A stretch of DNA of 14,148 bases from an uncultured Chlamydiae bacterium (lineage in GTDB: Bacteria > Chlamydiota > Chlamydiia > Chlamydiales > SM23-39), in assembly GCA_903889795.1 (NCBI GenBank), contig CAISYW010000156.1, positions 1 to 14,148 on the forward strand, written 5' to 3'. Position 1 is the first letter of the stretch, and each line of letters begins with the position of its first letter. The notes beneath the pieces were generated by a model, which was not told the DNA's origin, searched no databases, and saw only the letters and a program-made list of their open reading frames with translations. The position numbers and the translations under genes are program-made. This document shows positions 1 to 7,330 of the stretch, piece after piece.

Positions 1-69
1 GGCTTCGATCTCCGCAATACATTGGAACGCAAAATCTTATCGCCAAAAATCAAAGCTTCAGACCGATAA
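1..69 (+). CDS. Possible C-terminal tail of a gene entering from the left
   Basis: Frame 1 is open from the window edge to a TAA at 67-69 and encodes 22 residues beginning GFDLRNTLERKIL. The charged, helix-like composition would suit the end of a protein. The piece is too short to assign to a family, and a run of 22 open codons can occur by chance. About 36 bases separate it from the nitroreductase start. Confidence 0.3.
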   Translation, partial: GFDLRNTLERKILSPKIKASDR

Positions 70-105
70 CAGTATAAAATATTTCCTAAAATCCTAGAGA
101 AATTT

Positions 106-702
106 ATGAATAAACACCCACCCATGAATATCAAGCCGCTCCCGCTTTTGCCTCCAAAATTTGAGGGGGATCGGTCAGTACTCCAAGTCTTTAAGGAAAG
201 AAAAAGCTCGCGTGAATTCAGTTCTAAAGAACTGCCCTTACAAATACTTTCTGATCTTCTTTGGGCTGCCAATGGAATAAATCGGCCGGATTCAGATCAT
301 AAGACGGCTCCTTCTGCGATGAATACCCAGGAAATTGATATCTATCTTGCCAAAGCTGACGGCCTCTATTTATTTGATGCAAAGCAAAACATATTGGTAC
401 CTGTTGCAAAAGAAGATATGAGAGCCTTAACAGGCTTCCAACCATTTGTCAAAGAAGCTCCTCTCAATCTAGTCTATGTAGCCGATTTTTCCAAAACAGG
501 CAAAACAGGCAGCGATGCAAACGATTATGCAAACATTGACACGGGATTCATAAGTGAAAATGTCTATTTATATTGCGCTTTTGCAGGATTATCAACTGTT
601 GTACGCGGATGGATTGATAAACCGGTTTTAGCAATAGCGATGAAGTTGCGGCCGGATCAAAAAATAATATTAGCTCAGACTGTAGGTTATCCAAAAATGT
701 AA
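106..702 (+). CDS. Nitroreductase-family (FMN-dependent) oxidoreductase
   Basis: This 198-residue protein has the hallmarks of the nitroreductase/SagB-like flavin fold. A KSSREF motif at residues 33-38 matches the N-terminal Arg/Ser FMN-phosphate contact. A conserved APSAMN segment lies at 68-73, and the dimer/FMN helix region TGFISENVYLYCAFAGL at 146-162. These enzymes use NAD(P)H to reduce nitro compounds, quinones or similar electrophiles; the physiological substrate cannot be read from sequence. There is no obvious signal peptide, so it is probably cytoplasmic. The ATG at 106 is preceded by an AGAGA-like ribosome site. A second in-frame ATG at 124 has no such site, so 106 is preferred. 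The length is typical of the smaller family members. It appears monocistronic, because the next gene is a damaged locus. Confidence 0.85.
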   Translation: MNKHPPMNIKPLPLLPPKFEGDRSVLQVFKERKSSREFSSKELPLQILSDLLWAANGINRPDSDHKTAPSAMNTQEIDIYLAKADGLYLFDAKQNILVPVAKEDMRALTGFQPFVKEAPLNLVYVADFSKTGKTGSDANDYANIDTGFISENVYLYCAFAGLSTVVRGWIDKPVLAIAMKLRPDQKIILAQTVGYPKM

Positions 703-797
703 GAACGTCCAAATGTCGATTAAAGTTTAATTTTATAAAGATAATTAATTACCAAAAATAGTAAAACATTACGACTTATACCTATCGAGTCCATTTC

Positions 798-1081
798 ATG
801 AGAAATCTATTCTTGACTACGATTATTTTAGGTGCGCATTTTTCTTCTCCAGCTGTTTGCGATACAATAACGGACTCATTCAAAAAGAGGGGGTTTTGAG
901 TGTCGAGATGGAAGCAGCAGCTCTTTTCACGATCGCTTCGCTTTATCAAGCTGAAATCATTTCCTTTTTTACTATCAGTGATACCATCGGAGATCTCGAA
1001 TGGAAGCCCGACTTTGAAAATCCCAAAACAAAAGAGAGATTGGACACCCTTGTGAAAATCGCCCTGAAAGTAGCATCGTCC
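798..1081 (+). pseudogene. Nucleoside phosphorylase remnant with an orphan signal-peptide start
   Basis: An ATG at 798 opens a typical signal peptide (MRNLFLTTIILGAHF...) but its frame stops after 33 codons at the TGA ending at 899. In a different frame, from about 890 to 1080, lies the C-terminal third of a PNP_UDP_1-type nucleoside phosphorylase or nucleosidase: GVLSVEMEAAALF, which carries the ribose-binding Met-Glu pair, then FFTISDTIGD, which carries the base-site Asp. The phosphate/ribose-binding N-terminal two thirds (roughly 150 residues) are absent. The simplest reading is an internal deletion with a frame change in a once-exported phosphorylase. The remnant lacks most of its active site and should be inactive. 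It runs in frame into the GrpB domain described next. Confidence 0.6.
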
Positions 1082-1642
1082 GAGTTAAATGTTCATAAAG
1101 AAATCATCGAAATCATTCCGTATGATTTGAAATGGCCGCAAATGTTTGAAAGCGAAGCAAAGCCCATTCAGCAGGCTTTAGGCGACAATTGCTTGGCCGT
1201 TCATCATTTCGGCTCGACATCTGTACCTGGCCTAAGCGCGAAGCCAAAAATTGATATTCTCGCCGTCGTGAAACAGATTGGATCGATTGATTCTACAGCA
1301 TTAGAAAAGATCGGTTTTGAATCGAGAGGAGAAGTCATTCCAACAGGACGATATTATTGTAAGGAATCGCCAAGAGTTCATCTTCATGTTTTTGAAGAAA
1401 GGAATCCGTTAATTGCACAAAATCTAAAATTTCGTGATTGGCTTCGCACTCACGAAAAAGATCGAGAAGCTTATGCTGCATTGAAAATAAAGTTGGCTGC
1501 AGTACATACCGACGGCATGAGTTATTGTAGGGCGAAAACTGAGTTTATCAATCAAATCATTGCAAAGGCTGATAGCAGTATAGAAGCCTCAAAAGGCTCA
1601 CGTGTTCAGCTTCCATCATCTCAACAACGAATTAACCATTAA
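857..1642 (+). CDS. GrpB-family (UPF0157) nucleotidyltransferase-fold protein fused to a phosphorylase remnant
   Basis: The 261-codon frame has two parts. Residues 1-75 are the nucleoside phosphorylase remnant. Residues 82-237 form a complete GrpB/UPF0157 domain: IIPYDLKWPQMFE at 86-98, the nucleotidyltransferase-like GSTSVPGL at 119-126 with KPKIDI at 129-134, and HLHVFE at 175-180. GrpB proteins have a nucleotidyltransferase fold and a poorly known function; links to dephospho-CoA metabolism have been suggested from gene fusions. The last 25 residues are a low-complexity tail. The start is uncertain: the listed start is a TTG at 857 without a good ribosome site, while a purine-rich AGAGGGGG at 886-893 precedes a TTG at 896 and an ATG at 908. 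The stop overlaps the end of the convergent lipase-like gene by 11 bases. Confidence 0.75.
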   Translation: MRYNNGLIQKEGVLSVEMEAAALFTIASLYQAEIISFFTISDTIGDLEWKPDFENPKTKERLDTLVKIALKVASSELNVHKEIIEIIPYDLKWPQMFESEAKPIQQALGDNCLAVHHFGSTSVPGLSAKPKIDILAVVKQIGSIDSTALEKIGFESRGEVIPTGRYYCKESPRVHLHVFEERNPLIAQNLKFRDWLRTHEKDREAYAALKIKLAAVHTDGMSYCRAKTEFINQIIAKADSSIEASKGSRVQLPSSQQRINH

Positions 1643-4355
1643 CCTTTACACCCTCCCCTAATTTTTTTTGCAATCCCACCCAATATTGCGGCTGCAACGG
1701 CGCTGCCCTATATTCACAACTAAATATTCCACGGCGATCGCGCTTTACGCTCTCCGGATGGATCACGGTGTGAATCTTCGCTCCGAAATGCAACATAGGA
1801 ACACCAAAAACCCCGATCGAGCGCCGCATAATTTCCGTAATGCGAGGACTGACCATAATACGATAGCCAAAAGTCTTCTGCAGATATCTCGACAAAAACC
1901 AGGAATGGTCATATTCGAATAATTTAGCGGGTGTAAGCGTGTTCAGACGAAAGTCCGCATTCGGCGTAGCCTGGCCTATGCGGCGTCCATGGGTCGGGCA
2001 GGTTGTAATCGGAAGAGCATGCGCAACTTCCATAGGACGAAAAATTTGAATTTTGATATCAAGCCATTCTTGATCCTTCACGAAATTATACTTATCGGTT
2101 CCCAGATGATTTTCTCCCGCCTCAGGAACAAAATCTCCATATTCAAATTGATGAAAAATTTGCCAGTGCTGCCCCAATCCTTTGATCAGGTCTCGATACT
2201 TACGGCCGAATGCCATGAATTCTCGATCCACACTCGCGTTAGTGGCAGGGCCATTATACGCGCGGCAAATGAAATGATATCCCGGACAGGGAATCCTTTG
2301 AACTCCGGGACCAAAATAATGAACGCCATATTGCGCCAAAGCGCCGCCTAAACTATGTCCAATAAAAACAAGGTCCTGCGCTCTTTTGTATTTTGGAAGC
2401 TCCCGTAAATTTTCTGCTTGTGCGATCAAAAACGAACGCATTTCCTCCGCGTTTTCCGAAGATTGCAGTTCATTGGTTTTATCCAGCTTGTCATCGTCGA
2501 TCGACTTGCAATCCTTCAAATAGCGCTCAAGCTCAACGAGAGCTTCGCGATAAGAATGAATGGCGTCTTCCGACTTTTGGTTCACTCCATATATCAACTG
2601 AGCGACCCATAAAGGAATCGTGCGATTAAAGAAAAATCCGCCCTTGTAATTTTGAGGAATGGCTTCACCTAGCGAGCCGGGAGCTCCACGGGGATTAAGA
2701 TCATTTTCAATAGAACCCACCGAGTCAATCGCATTTCGATTTGAATTCGTACTTCGATAGAGATGAATCATCGGCAACGAACGATTATCAAGGCGATACC
2801 CTTTAGCTGCGGGAAGTAAAATATAACTGAGATTTCCCTCGCCATCATCATAGACTTTGCTCACACAGTACCAACGATTCGTTTTTTCTTTTGTCTGAGG
2901 AGCGGGGATGAGCAGTCCGGCTCGCCAGATCGGATCATTATTTTCTCCAAGATACTTTCGATAGAGAGTCTTTTTAACGGCGACATGAGCCAAAAGCTCA
3001 TAAAAATTGTCCCAATCTTCACTCTTTTGCAAATCAGGAAAGAGTTGTAAAAGCTCCGCTTGGTCCCGCGATGAATCATGCTGATTAGGACTTCCCATCG
3101 TTTTATAACCACAGATCGCGAGATGCCGGATCAGCCGACCCGTCAATGCGCGCTCGAGATCTTCAGGAGCAAGCCAAAGCATCTCCACTAATGCATTGAA
3201 TTGCTCGGGCATGAGGTGGGGTAAATGATCCGGAATTACATTTCCGATTAATCGATCCAAAAAGGCTTTCAGGCTCAATTCATTAATGATCTCCCCTTTT
3301 CCGGATGCAAGTAAGCCGCGAATTTCACGCATACAAAGATGAACGGGAGCCTCTGCACTATGATAATAGTCCAGAATCTCTTCGAGTGTTTTTTTAGAAG
3401 GATGGGCAGTAAGATCGAGACGAAGCAAATGCAGCTTTTTAAAGAGGTCTTCGATATGCCTCATCTCAACATTATTGACGCCCACATTCATCTTAAAAAC
3501 ATGATCAGAAAGCAACGGAAGCGCTCTTTTGATCATATCATTAAAATTAAAACCATAGGCGTATTGAGTATATTCGACATGATCGGGCCCAAATTCTTTC
3601 AATACAAAATCGCGATACTTTCGCACAGTGCGCTGATTTTCAAGAGGATCGTCATTCAACGAAATAAGCGCAACGCGAAGCTGCCCCTCCTTATTCAGAG
3701 CGAGGCGGCAACTACCCTGTATGTCGCGCTCTGATACAAAATCCGTTTCGACTGTTTGAAGAGCTTGCGTCGCCAATTGAGTAAATGGATCGCTGAACGG
3801 TTTTTGTTTCAAACGCTCTGAAAAACTTTCCCAGTCAGTGAAGGGAAACTCAATCGGCGATTTGGTCGTAATCCCCTCAATTTTCAACGGTTGGCGAGCG
3901 GTCACAAAATCCTTAACTCTGCAGATTAAGGAAGGCTGAGGTCCTTTTTCAGGACGTTTGACTTCAACCACAACAAAATGATGAGAAGGATACATTTTGA
4001 CAAAAGGGATCCATTGAAAATATTTATCTACGAACTTTTGGCTCGATTCGCGTTTCAGAAGCCATCGACCCTTTAAAAATCCTTTCGGCCGCTGAATCTC
4101 CAGCAGCAAGCTGCCATTTTTTTGCACCTGCTCAAAAATCTCATTCGACTGCAGAACATTTGCCACAGTCAAAGCCAGCTCATAGGCATGTCCCGGCGTC
4201 GAAAAAATCGGTGTCTGAACCCGCACCTCATGAATTTCTTCTTTAATCGTTTTTTTATCCTGAATAAATGAATCTAAATGTCGTTGAAAAGACCAGGTAC
4301 AATTATCTAAACGATTGAGCGTTAGGTTTCCGGTTGGTATTTGTATAGTAGTCAC
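1632..4355 (-). CDS. Large lipase (class 3) fold protein, candidate secreted effector
   Basis: This 907-residue protein has a C-terminal alpha/beta hydrolase of the Lipase_3 type. The nucleophile elbow is GHSLGG at 666-671 (Ser668). YGDFVPEAG follows with Asp741, matching the fungal-lipase D-x-VP motif. FEYDHSWFL contains His817, matching the DHxxY histidine motif. Order and rough spacing fit a Ser-Asp-His triad. Residues 1 to about 620 match no family I can name; they are mixed, soluble and without signal peptide or membrane segments. Such a long N-terminal part is far beyond a normal lipase of about 300 residues. Inference: a lipid-acting enzyme, possibly delivered into the host by type III secretion. 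The start is GTG at 4355, supported by a strong AAAGGAGA ribosome site five bases upstream. Its own promoter lies at 4383-4411. Confidence 0.8.
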   Translation of the reverse strand: MTTIQIPTGNLTLNRLDNCTWSFQRHLDSFIQDKKTIKEEIHEVRVQTPIFSTPGHAYELALTVANVLQSNEIFEQVQKNGSLLLEIQRPKGFLKGRWLLKRESSQKFVDKYFQWIPFVKMYPSHHFVVVEVKRPEKGPQPSLICRVKDFVTARQPLKIEGITTKSPIEFPFTDWESFSERLKQKPFSDPFTQLATQALQTVETDFVSERDIQGSCRLALNKEGQLRVALISLNDDPLENQRTVRKYRDFVLKEFGPDHVEYTQYAYGFNFNDMIKRALPLLSDHVFKMNVGVNNVEMRHIEDLFKKLHLLRLDLTAHPSKKTLEEILDYYHSAEAPVHLCMREIRGLLASGKGEIINELSLKAFLDRLIGNVIPDHLPHLMPEQFNALVEMLWLAPEDLERALTGRLIRHLAICGYKTMGSPNQHDSSRDQAELLQLFPDLQKSEDWDNFYELLAHVAVKKTLYRKYLGENNDPIWRAGLLIPAPQTKEKTNRWYCVSKVYDDGEGNLSYILLPAAKGYRLDNRSLPMIHLYRSTNSNRNAIDSVGSIENDLNPRGAPGSLGEAIPQNYKGGFFFNRTIPLWVAQLIYGVNQKSEDAIHSYREALVELERYLKDCKSIDDDKLDKTNELQSSENAEEMRSFLIAQAENLRELPKYKRAQDLVFIGHSLGGALAQYGVHYFGPGVQRIPCPGYHFICRAYNGPATNASVDREFMAFGRKYRDLIKGLGQHWQIFHQFEYGDFVPEAGENHLGTDKYNFVKDQEWLDIKIQIFRPMEVAHALPITTCPTHGRRIGQATPNADFRLNTLTPAKLFEYDHSWFLSRYLQKTFGYRIMVSPRITEIMRRSIGVFGVPMLHFGAKIHTVIHPESVKRDRRGIFSCEYRAAPLQPQYWVGLQKKLGEGVKVNG

Positions 4356-4360
4356 TTTTA

Positions 4361-4368
4361 TCTCCTTT
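4361..4368 (-). promoter_or_regulatory. Ribosome binding site supporting a GTG start
   Basis: Read on the minus strand, AAAGGAGA lies five bases before the GTG at 4355. It is among the strongest ribosome sites in the window and supports GTG initiation of the lipase-like gene. Confidence 0.7.
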
Positions 4369-4382
4369 GCCCCTGATTCTGG

Positions 4383-4411
4383 AATATATATAAATAAATT
4401 TTTATTTACAA
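4383..4411 (-). promoter_or_regulatory. Sigma70-type promoter of the lipase-like gene
   Basis: On the minus strand TTGTAA (4406-4411) and TATATT (4383-4388) are separated by exactly 17 bases. The predicted transcription start is near 4376, giving a leader of about 20 bases before the GTG. The match is by eye in a very AT-rich stretch, which raises the chance-match risk. Confidence 0.5.
4391..4408. repeat. Perfect AT-rich inverted repeat in the promoter spacer
   Basis: TAAATAAA-TT-TTTATTTA is an 8+8 base perfect inverted repeat with a 2-base centre. It fills the spacer and overlaps the -35 box of the lipase-like gene promoter, a classic position for a repressor operator. The composition is pure A/T, so chance formation is possible. 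Confidence 0.45.
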
Positions 4412-4557
4412 GCTCTTCATAAAATCCTCACTAAATCTACAGAAATGTGGGCAAGGATTACGAGATGTGGAATTAATTAAAGATTGATAAATAGATGCAA
4501 TCATGAAGGATGGGAAAACACTACCTTATCACTTTCTTAACAAGACAGACACGGACA
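4412..4557. other. Intergenic remainder between the lipase-like and GT-B-like genes
   Basis: Both flanking genes are on the minus strand. I see no RNA gene, open frame of note or convincing hairpin terminator here. The gap, together with the promoter at 4383-4411, suggests the two genes are separate transcription units. Confidence 0.4.
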
Positions 4558-5697
4558 TCATGACCGAGAATCGAATTGCTCAAGCCGATCCAACCAATTG
4601 ACATAAAGCCCCAACGCTTGCGCGATGGCTTCATACGATGACTCCTCACCAGAACCCTCTCGCAACCCCTTCAAGGCAGCTAACAGCTCATTCTCATTCG
4701 TTGCGGTAGCGCATAAATGATTTCTGACGAGAATATCTTCATAACGATTATGCCCCACCTGGATAGCGGGGATCCCCGCCAAAACGAACTGAGGCCCCAT
4801 ACTGGTCTGATAGTACAACATAGCGTCAGCAGCTATTTGCACATCATCGCTCGATTCATGAGAAACCAACAATCGAGGAGCGGCAGCCCCCTGACTTAGC
4901 CTCACCCAATCCTCGAAAAGCCGCCCATCGATATTATCTTTCTTAGCGCCGGGATGCTGCTGCAATAGGAATACATAGTTTGAGAGATCGCTTTTTTGGC
5001 TAGCCGCAGATAAAAACCGAAGAAACGCGGGAAAAGCCTTAGTAAAATACTCTTCATTATTTCCACCGGTATAAACCAGCAATTTTTGACCGCGATCTTC
5101 CAAACGATATTGAGCAAATATTCGAGATCGAATGATTTGATGCTCGCTTTGGCGTCTCTTAGCAATTTTTTCTGCCTGATTCAGGGGATAATAACCCACC
5201 CCAAAACGCTTTTTAAAATCGATGTCGACGGGTTTATCAGGAGCTTCAAAAATGGGCGCGCCGGCCAGGTTTGCATTTGCAAACAAGACTCTATCAGCTG
5301 CAAGCATGACTTTTGCAGCAACAGCGGAATAGCCGCCGGGGACATATGATTCAGGGTTATCGTAATAAGCCAAACGCAAAACATTCGGAGCATGCCGAGA
5401 AAGAGCCTTTTGCAGAGCAATATCAAACACATGTCCCACGTCGGTGATCGCCACAGAGGCCGCAGCGCACTTTTTAGCAATTTGCTCGGCCGCGTCCTCT
5501 TCAGACAATAAATGATCCGAATCAAAGGAAATCACTCCATTGATTTTGTAATCTTGAAACTTTTTGATCGCAGGACCTGATGCAAAAATTTGCACCTGGC
5601 AACCTTTTTTCTCCAACTCTTTTGCAAAGACGGCAAAATGGTCAGCCGGACCTCCATGACATGCAATTAAACAGATCGTTACCGCCATAAAAAACAT
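4558..5697 (-). CDS. Putative GT-B-fold protein (glycosyltransferase or NDP-sugar epimerase-like)
   Basis: This 379-residue protein has a two-domain Rossmann layout. The N-terminal half opens with a hydrophobic strand and glycine-rich loop (VTICLIACHGGPADH, residues 6-20) followed by strand/helix units. The C-terminal half has LLVYTGGNNEE and, at about 285-316, DVQIAADAMLYYQTS...GIPAIQVGH. That last stretch resembles the nucleotide-sugar binding region of GT-B glycosyltransferases and UDP-GlcNAc 2-epimerases, where a Ser/Thr-Ser pair and a G-x-P turn face the donor. No exact family is recognised. An upstream ATG at 5760 is in frame but lies beyond a good promoter (5724-5752) and gives an unlikely N-terminus. 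ATG 5697, with TGAG six bases upstream, is therefore preferred. It is divergent from the exported DUF218-like gene. Confidence 0.6.
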   Translation of the reverse strand: MFFMAVTICLIACHGGPADHFAVFAKELEKKGCQVQIFASGPAIKKFQDYKINGVISFDSDHLLSEEDAAEQIAKKCAAASVAITDVGHVFDIALQKALSRHAPNVLRLAYYDNPESYVPGGYSAVAAKVMLAADRVLFANANLAGAPIFEAPDKPVDIDFKKRFGVGYYPLNQAEKIAKRRQSEHQIIRSRIFAQYRLEDRGQKLLVYTGGNNEEYFTKAFPAFLRFLSAASQKSDLSNYVFLLQQHPGAKKDNIDGRLFEDWVRLSQGAAAPRLLVSHESSDDVQIAADAMLYYQTSMGPQFVLAGIPAIQVGHNRYEDILVRNHLCATATNENELLAALKGLREGSGEESSYEAIAQALGLYVNWLDRLEQFDSRS

Positions 5698-5723
5698 GCT
5701 CAGCTCATTAAAATTAGGCAGAA

Positions 5724-5752
5724 ATTTTACCTGGACTGGATTAAGCTTGCAA
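5724..5752 (-). promoter_or_regulatory. Sigma70-type promoter of the GT-B-like gene
   Basis: On the minus strand TTGCAA (5747-5752) and TAAAAT (5724-5729) are 17 bases apart. Transcription would begin near 5717 and reach the ATG at 5697 after about 20 bases. This argues against the longer frame starting at 5760, which would begin upstream of the promoter. Confidence 0.5.
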
Positions 5753-5772
5753 TGCTTCAAAAAGAGAACTCA

Positions 5773-6645
5773 ATGAAAAAATTATTTATTCTTCTTTCGC
5801 TATGCCTGTGCTGCATCGGATCGGCGGCTCCCCTCCAAAACCGCGTCATATGCCCTGCCGCGCTCGACCAACTTGCATCAGCTATGGACATGCCGGCGTC
5901 AGAGGATCTCATCACTTTCACTCAAACTCATTGGCTTCGCAAACCGGCTCAAGAGCGCTGGGAAATGAAAGAGTTAACGAAAGATCAGCGAACTTTTGTT
6001 CTGAATTGGGCTGACCGGCAAGGATTGTTTGCCGATTGGCTCCCCTATTGCGACATCTATGACACAGCACTGATCCTCGGAGCTTCGACTTCACGGATGC
6101 AAATGCGTCTGGATTACCTGAAGAAGCTATGGAATCAAGGGGTTCGTTTTAAAGAAGTTGTTTGGCTGACCGGCGATCGACCGCTCGATGAACGCGTCGA
6201 TGGAATGATCGAGCGCTGTCAGAATGAATCGCAAGCCGCCCGTATCATTTGGGAGGAGAGCGATCTGCCCGACTCCATGCGCTGCCTTCCCGCTCTCTTC
6301 ATCGCCGTTCCAATGAAAGGCGAAGAGCCTGTTCGTCAACGGCCCAATACAGCCGATACGATTATCGCATGGCTTCAAACAAATCCACCTCCCTGCAAAG
6401 CACTGTTTGTCTCTGACCAACCCTTTTGCGGCTATCAATTCGCGATTGTGAAAGCGTTTCTTCCTGACGCATTCTCATTCGATCTAGTGGGACAGGGCGT
6501 CGATCCATTCAGACACCCCGCAGCAGCAGCAATTACCCTTGATTCGATCGCACGATGGATTTATCAAGAAAATCTGAATAAAAACACCACCAAGCGCGCT
6601 TTCGAATCACTTGAGCCATCTGAAGCGGATCGTGGGCGTGGGTGA
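5773..6645 (+). CDS. Exported DUF218 (YdcF/SanA-like) family protein
   Basis: This 290-residue protein starts with a clear signal peptide (MKKLFILLSLCLCCIGSAAP) with probable cleavage after SAA near residue 19. The central region resembles DUF218: TALILGAS at 98-105, a following Arg/helix segment, VVWLTGDRP at 129-137, then NTADTIIAWL at 192-201 and KALFVSDQPF at 209-218, matching the family's repeated strand-loop-helix pattern. DUF218 members such as SanA, ElyC and YdcF are linked to cell-envelope functions, but the reaction is not established. The assignment is by pattern only. The ATG at 5773 is chosen over one at 5752 because it starts the signal peptide directly and follows AAAGAGA. The last 113 bases overlap the 3' end of pyrF on the other strand. 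Confidence 0.6.
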   Translation: MKKLFILLSLCLCCIGSAAPLQNRVICPAALDQLASAMDMPASEDLITFTQTHWLRKPAQERWEMKELTKDQRTFVLNWADRQGLFADWLPYCDIYDTALILGASTSRMQMRLDYLKKLWNQGVRFKEVVWLTGDRPLDERVDGMIERCQNESQAARIIWEESDLPDSMRCLPALFIAVPMKGEEPVRQRPNTADTIIAWLQTNPPPCKALFVSDQPFCGYQFAIVKAFLPDAFSFDLVGQGVDPFRHPAAAAITLDSIARWIYQENLNKNTTKRAFESLEPSEADRGRG

Positions 6646-7330
6646 TTTCACGTCCCACGATGATGACATCGCTTTGATTTTCGCCAAGAACTTCTTCAAT
6701 TGTGCGATAGCGCTGACCAAGAGCATCTCGGCCCGGCTGGAGTTTCACGCCCGGCGTAAAATGGATCATGCCGGGACACGTACTCAGCTTTCGCAATGCA
6801 ATGAAGCCAAGAACAAAATCACGATGGCTCTCGCCTAACTCGATTGCATGTTTTGTATACGAACCTTCGGCCAATGTACCAAAAGAGCTCATCTCTGCAA
6901 TCAAAATGAGTCCGCGTCCCAAAGGTTTTCCGATTTTTTTCAATCCATCAATCAGACCCGGCCCGGGCACAATGTGCGCATTGATCAAATCAGCCCACTC
7001 GGCGATGTGATATAGCCCTTTTTCATATTGCAGAGAAACCGTTTGGCCAATGTCAGCGAACTTGCGATCCTCAAAAATCAAAAACCGGTGCTTCTGGGCC
7101 AAATCGCGCAATGCCGAACCGAGATCGGAAGTGAAGTCTTCGAGAATATCGACATGAGTTTTCAGAATGCAGATTTCAGGACCGAGCAAGTCCGCCAATG
7201 CAAGCAGCTCCGCTTGCGAAGTCGTATCGATGGCTACAGCGAGGTTGGTGCTCTTTTCATCCATCAGCGTAAAGAGGCGTTTGGCCAAAGGATGGATAGC
7301 GAATTCAACTCGGTCAGTCAAATGGAGCAT
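6533..7330 (-). CDS. pyrF: Orotidine 5'-phosphate decarboxylase, eukaryote-like type
   Basis: It catalyses OMP to UMP, the last step of de novo pyrimidine synthesis, in the cytoplasm. The 265-residue protein has the complete catalytic set: Lys57 in LKTHVDI and Asp88-Lys90-Asp93 in FEDRKFADIG, spaced as in yeast Ura3. Phosphate and base contacts include EMSS at 146-149, Gln206 and Tyr208 in GQRY, and Arg227 in IIVGRE. The sequence follows the eukaryotic URA3/UMPS type (LGPEICILKTHVDIL, ADLINAHIVPG) rather than the shorter typical bacterial PyrF. Position 228 is Glu where the family usually has Gly. The final residues after RKRAWW, about 15, extend past the usual end and lie in the antisense overlap. 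ATG 7330 has TGGAG upstream and overlaps the end of pyrE by 13 bases, so translational coupling is likely. Confidence 0.95.
   Translation of the reverse strand: MLHLTDRVEFAIHPLAKRLFTLMDEKSTNLAVAIDTTSQAELLALADLLGPEICILKTHVDILEDFTSDLGSALRDLAQKHRFLIFEDRKFADIGQTVSLQYEKGLYHIAEWADLINAHIVPGPGLIDGLKKIGKPLGRGLILIAEMSSFGTLAEGSYTKHAIELGESHRDFVLGFIALRKLSTCPGMIHFTPGVKLQPGRDALGQRYRTIEEVLGENQSDVIIVGREITHAHDPLQMAQVIRKRAWWCFYSDFLDKSIVRSNQG

Noticed and set aside
718..730. ATTAAA-G-TTTAAT palindrome after the nitroreductase gene as a terminator
   Set aside because: The one-base loop cannot form a normal hairpin and the stem has no GC pairs.
3339..3734. A 131-codon plus-strand frame inside the lipase-like gene
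   Set aside because: It is an antisense shadow of a long, domain-bearing gene with a strong ribosome site and promoter; no family motif is seen in it.
5698..5760. N-terminal extension of the GT-B-like protein to the ATG at 5760
   Set aside because: It would begin upstream of a well-spaced promoter at 5724-5752 and overlap the divergent gene's leader; the hydrophobic first strand starts right after ATG 5697.
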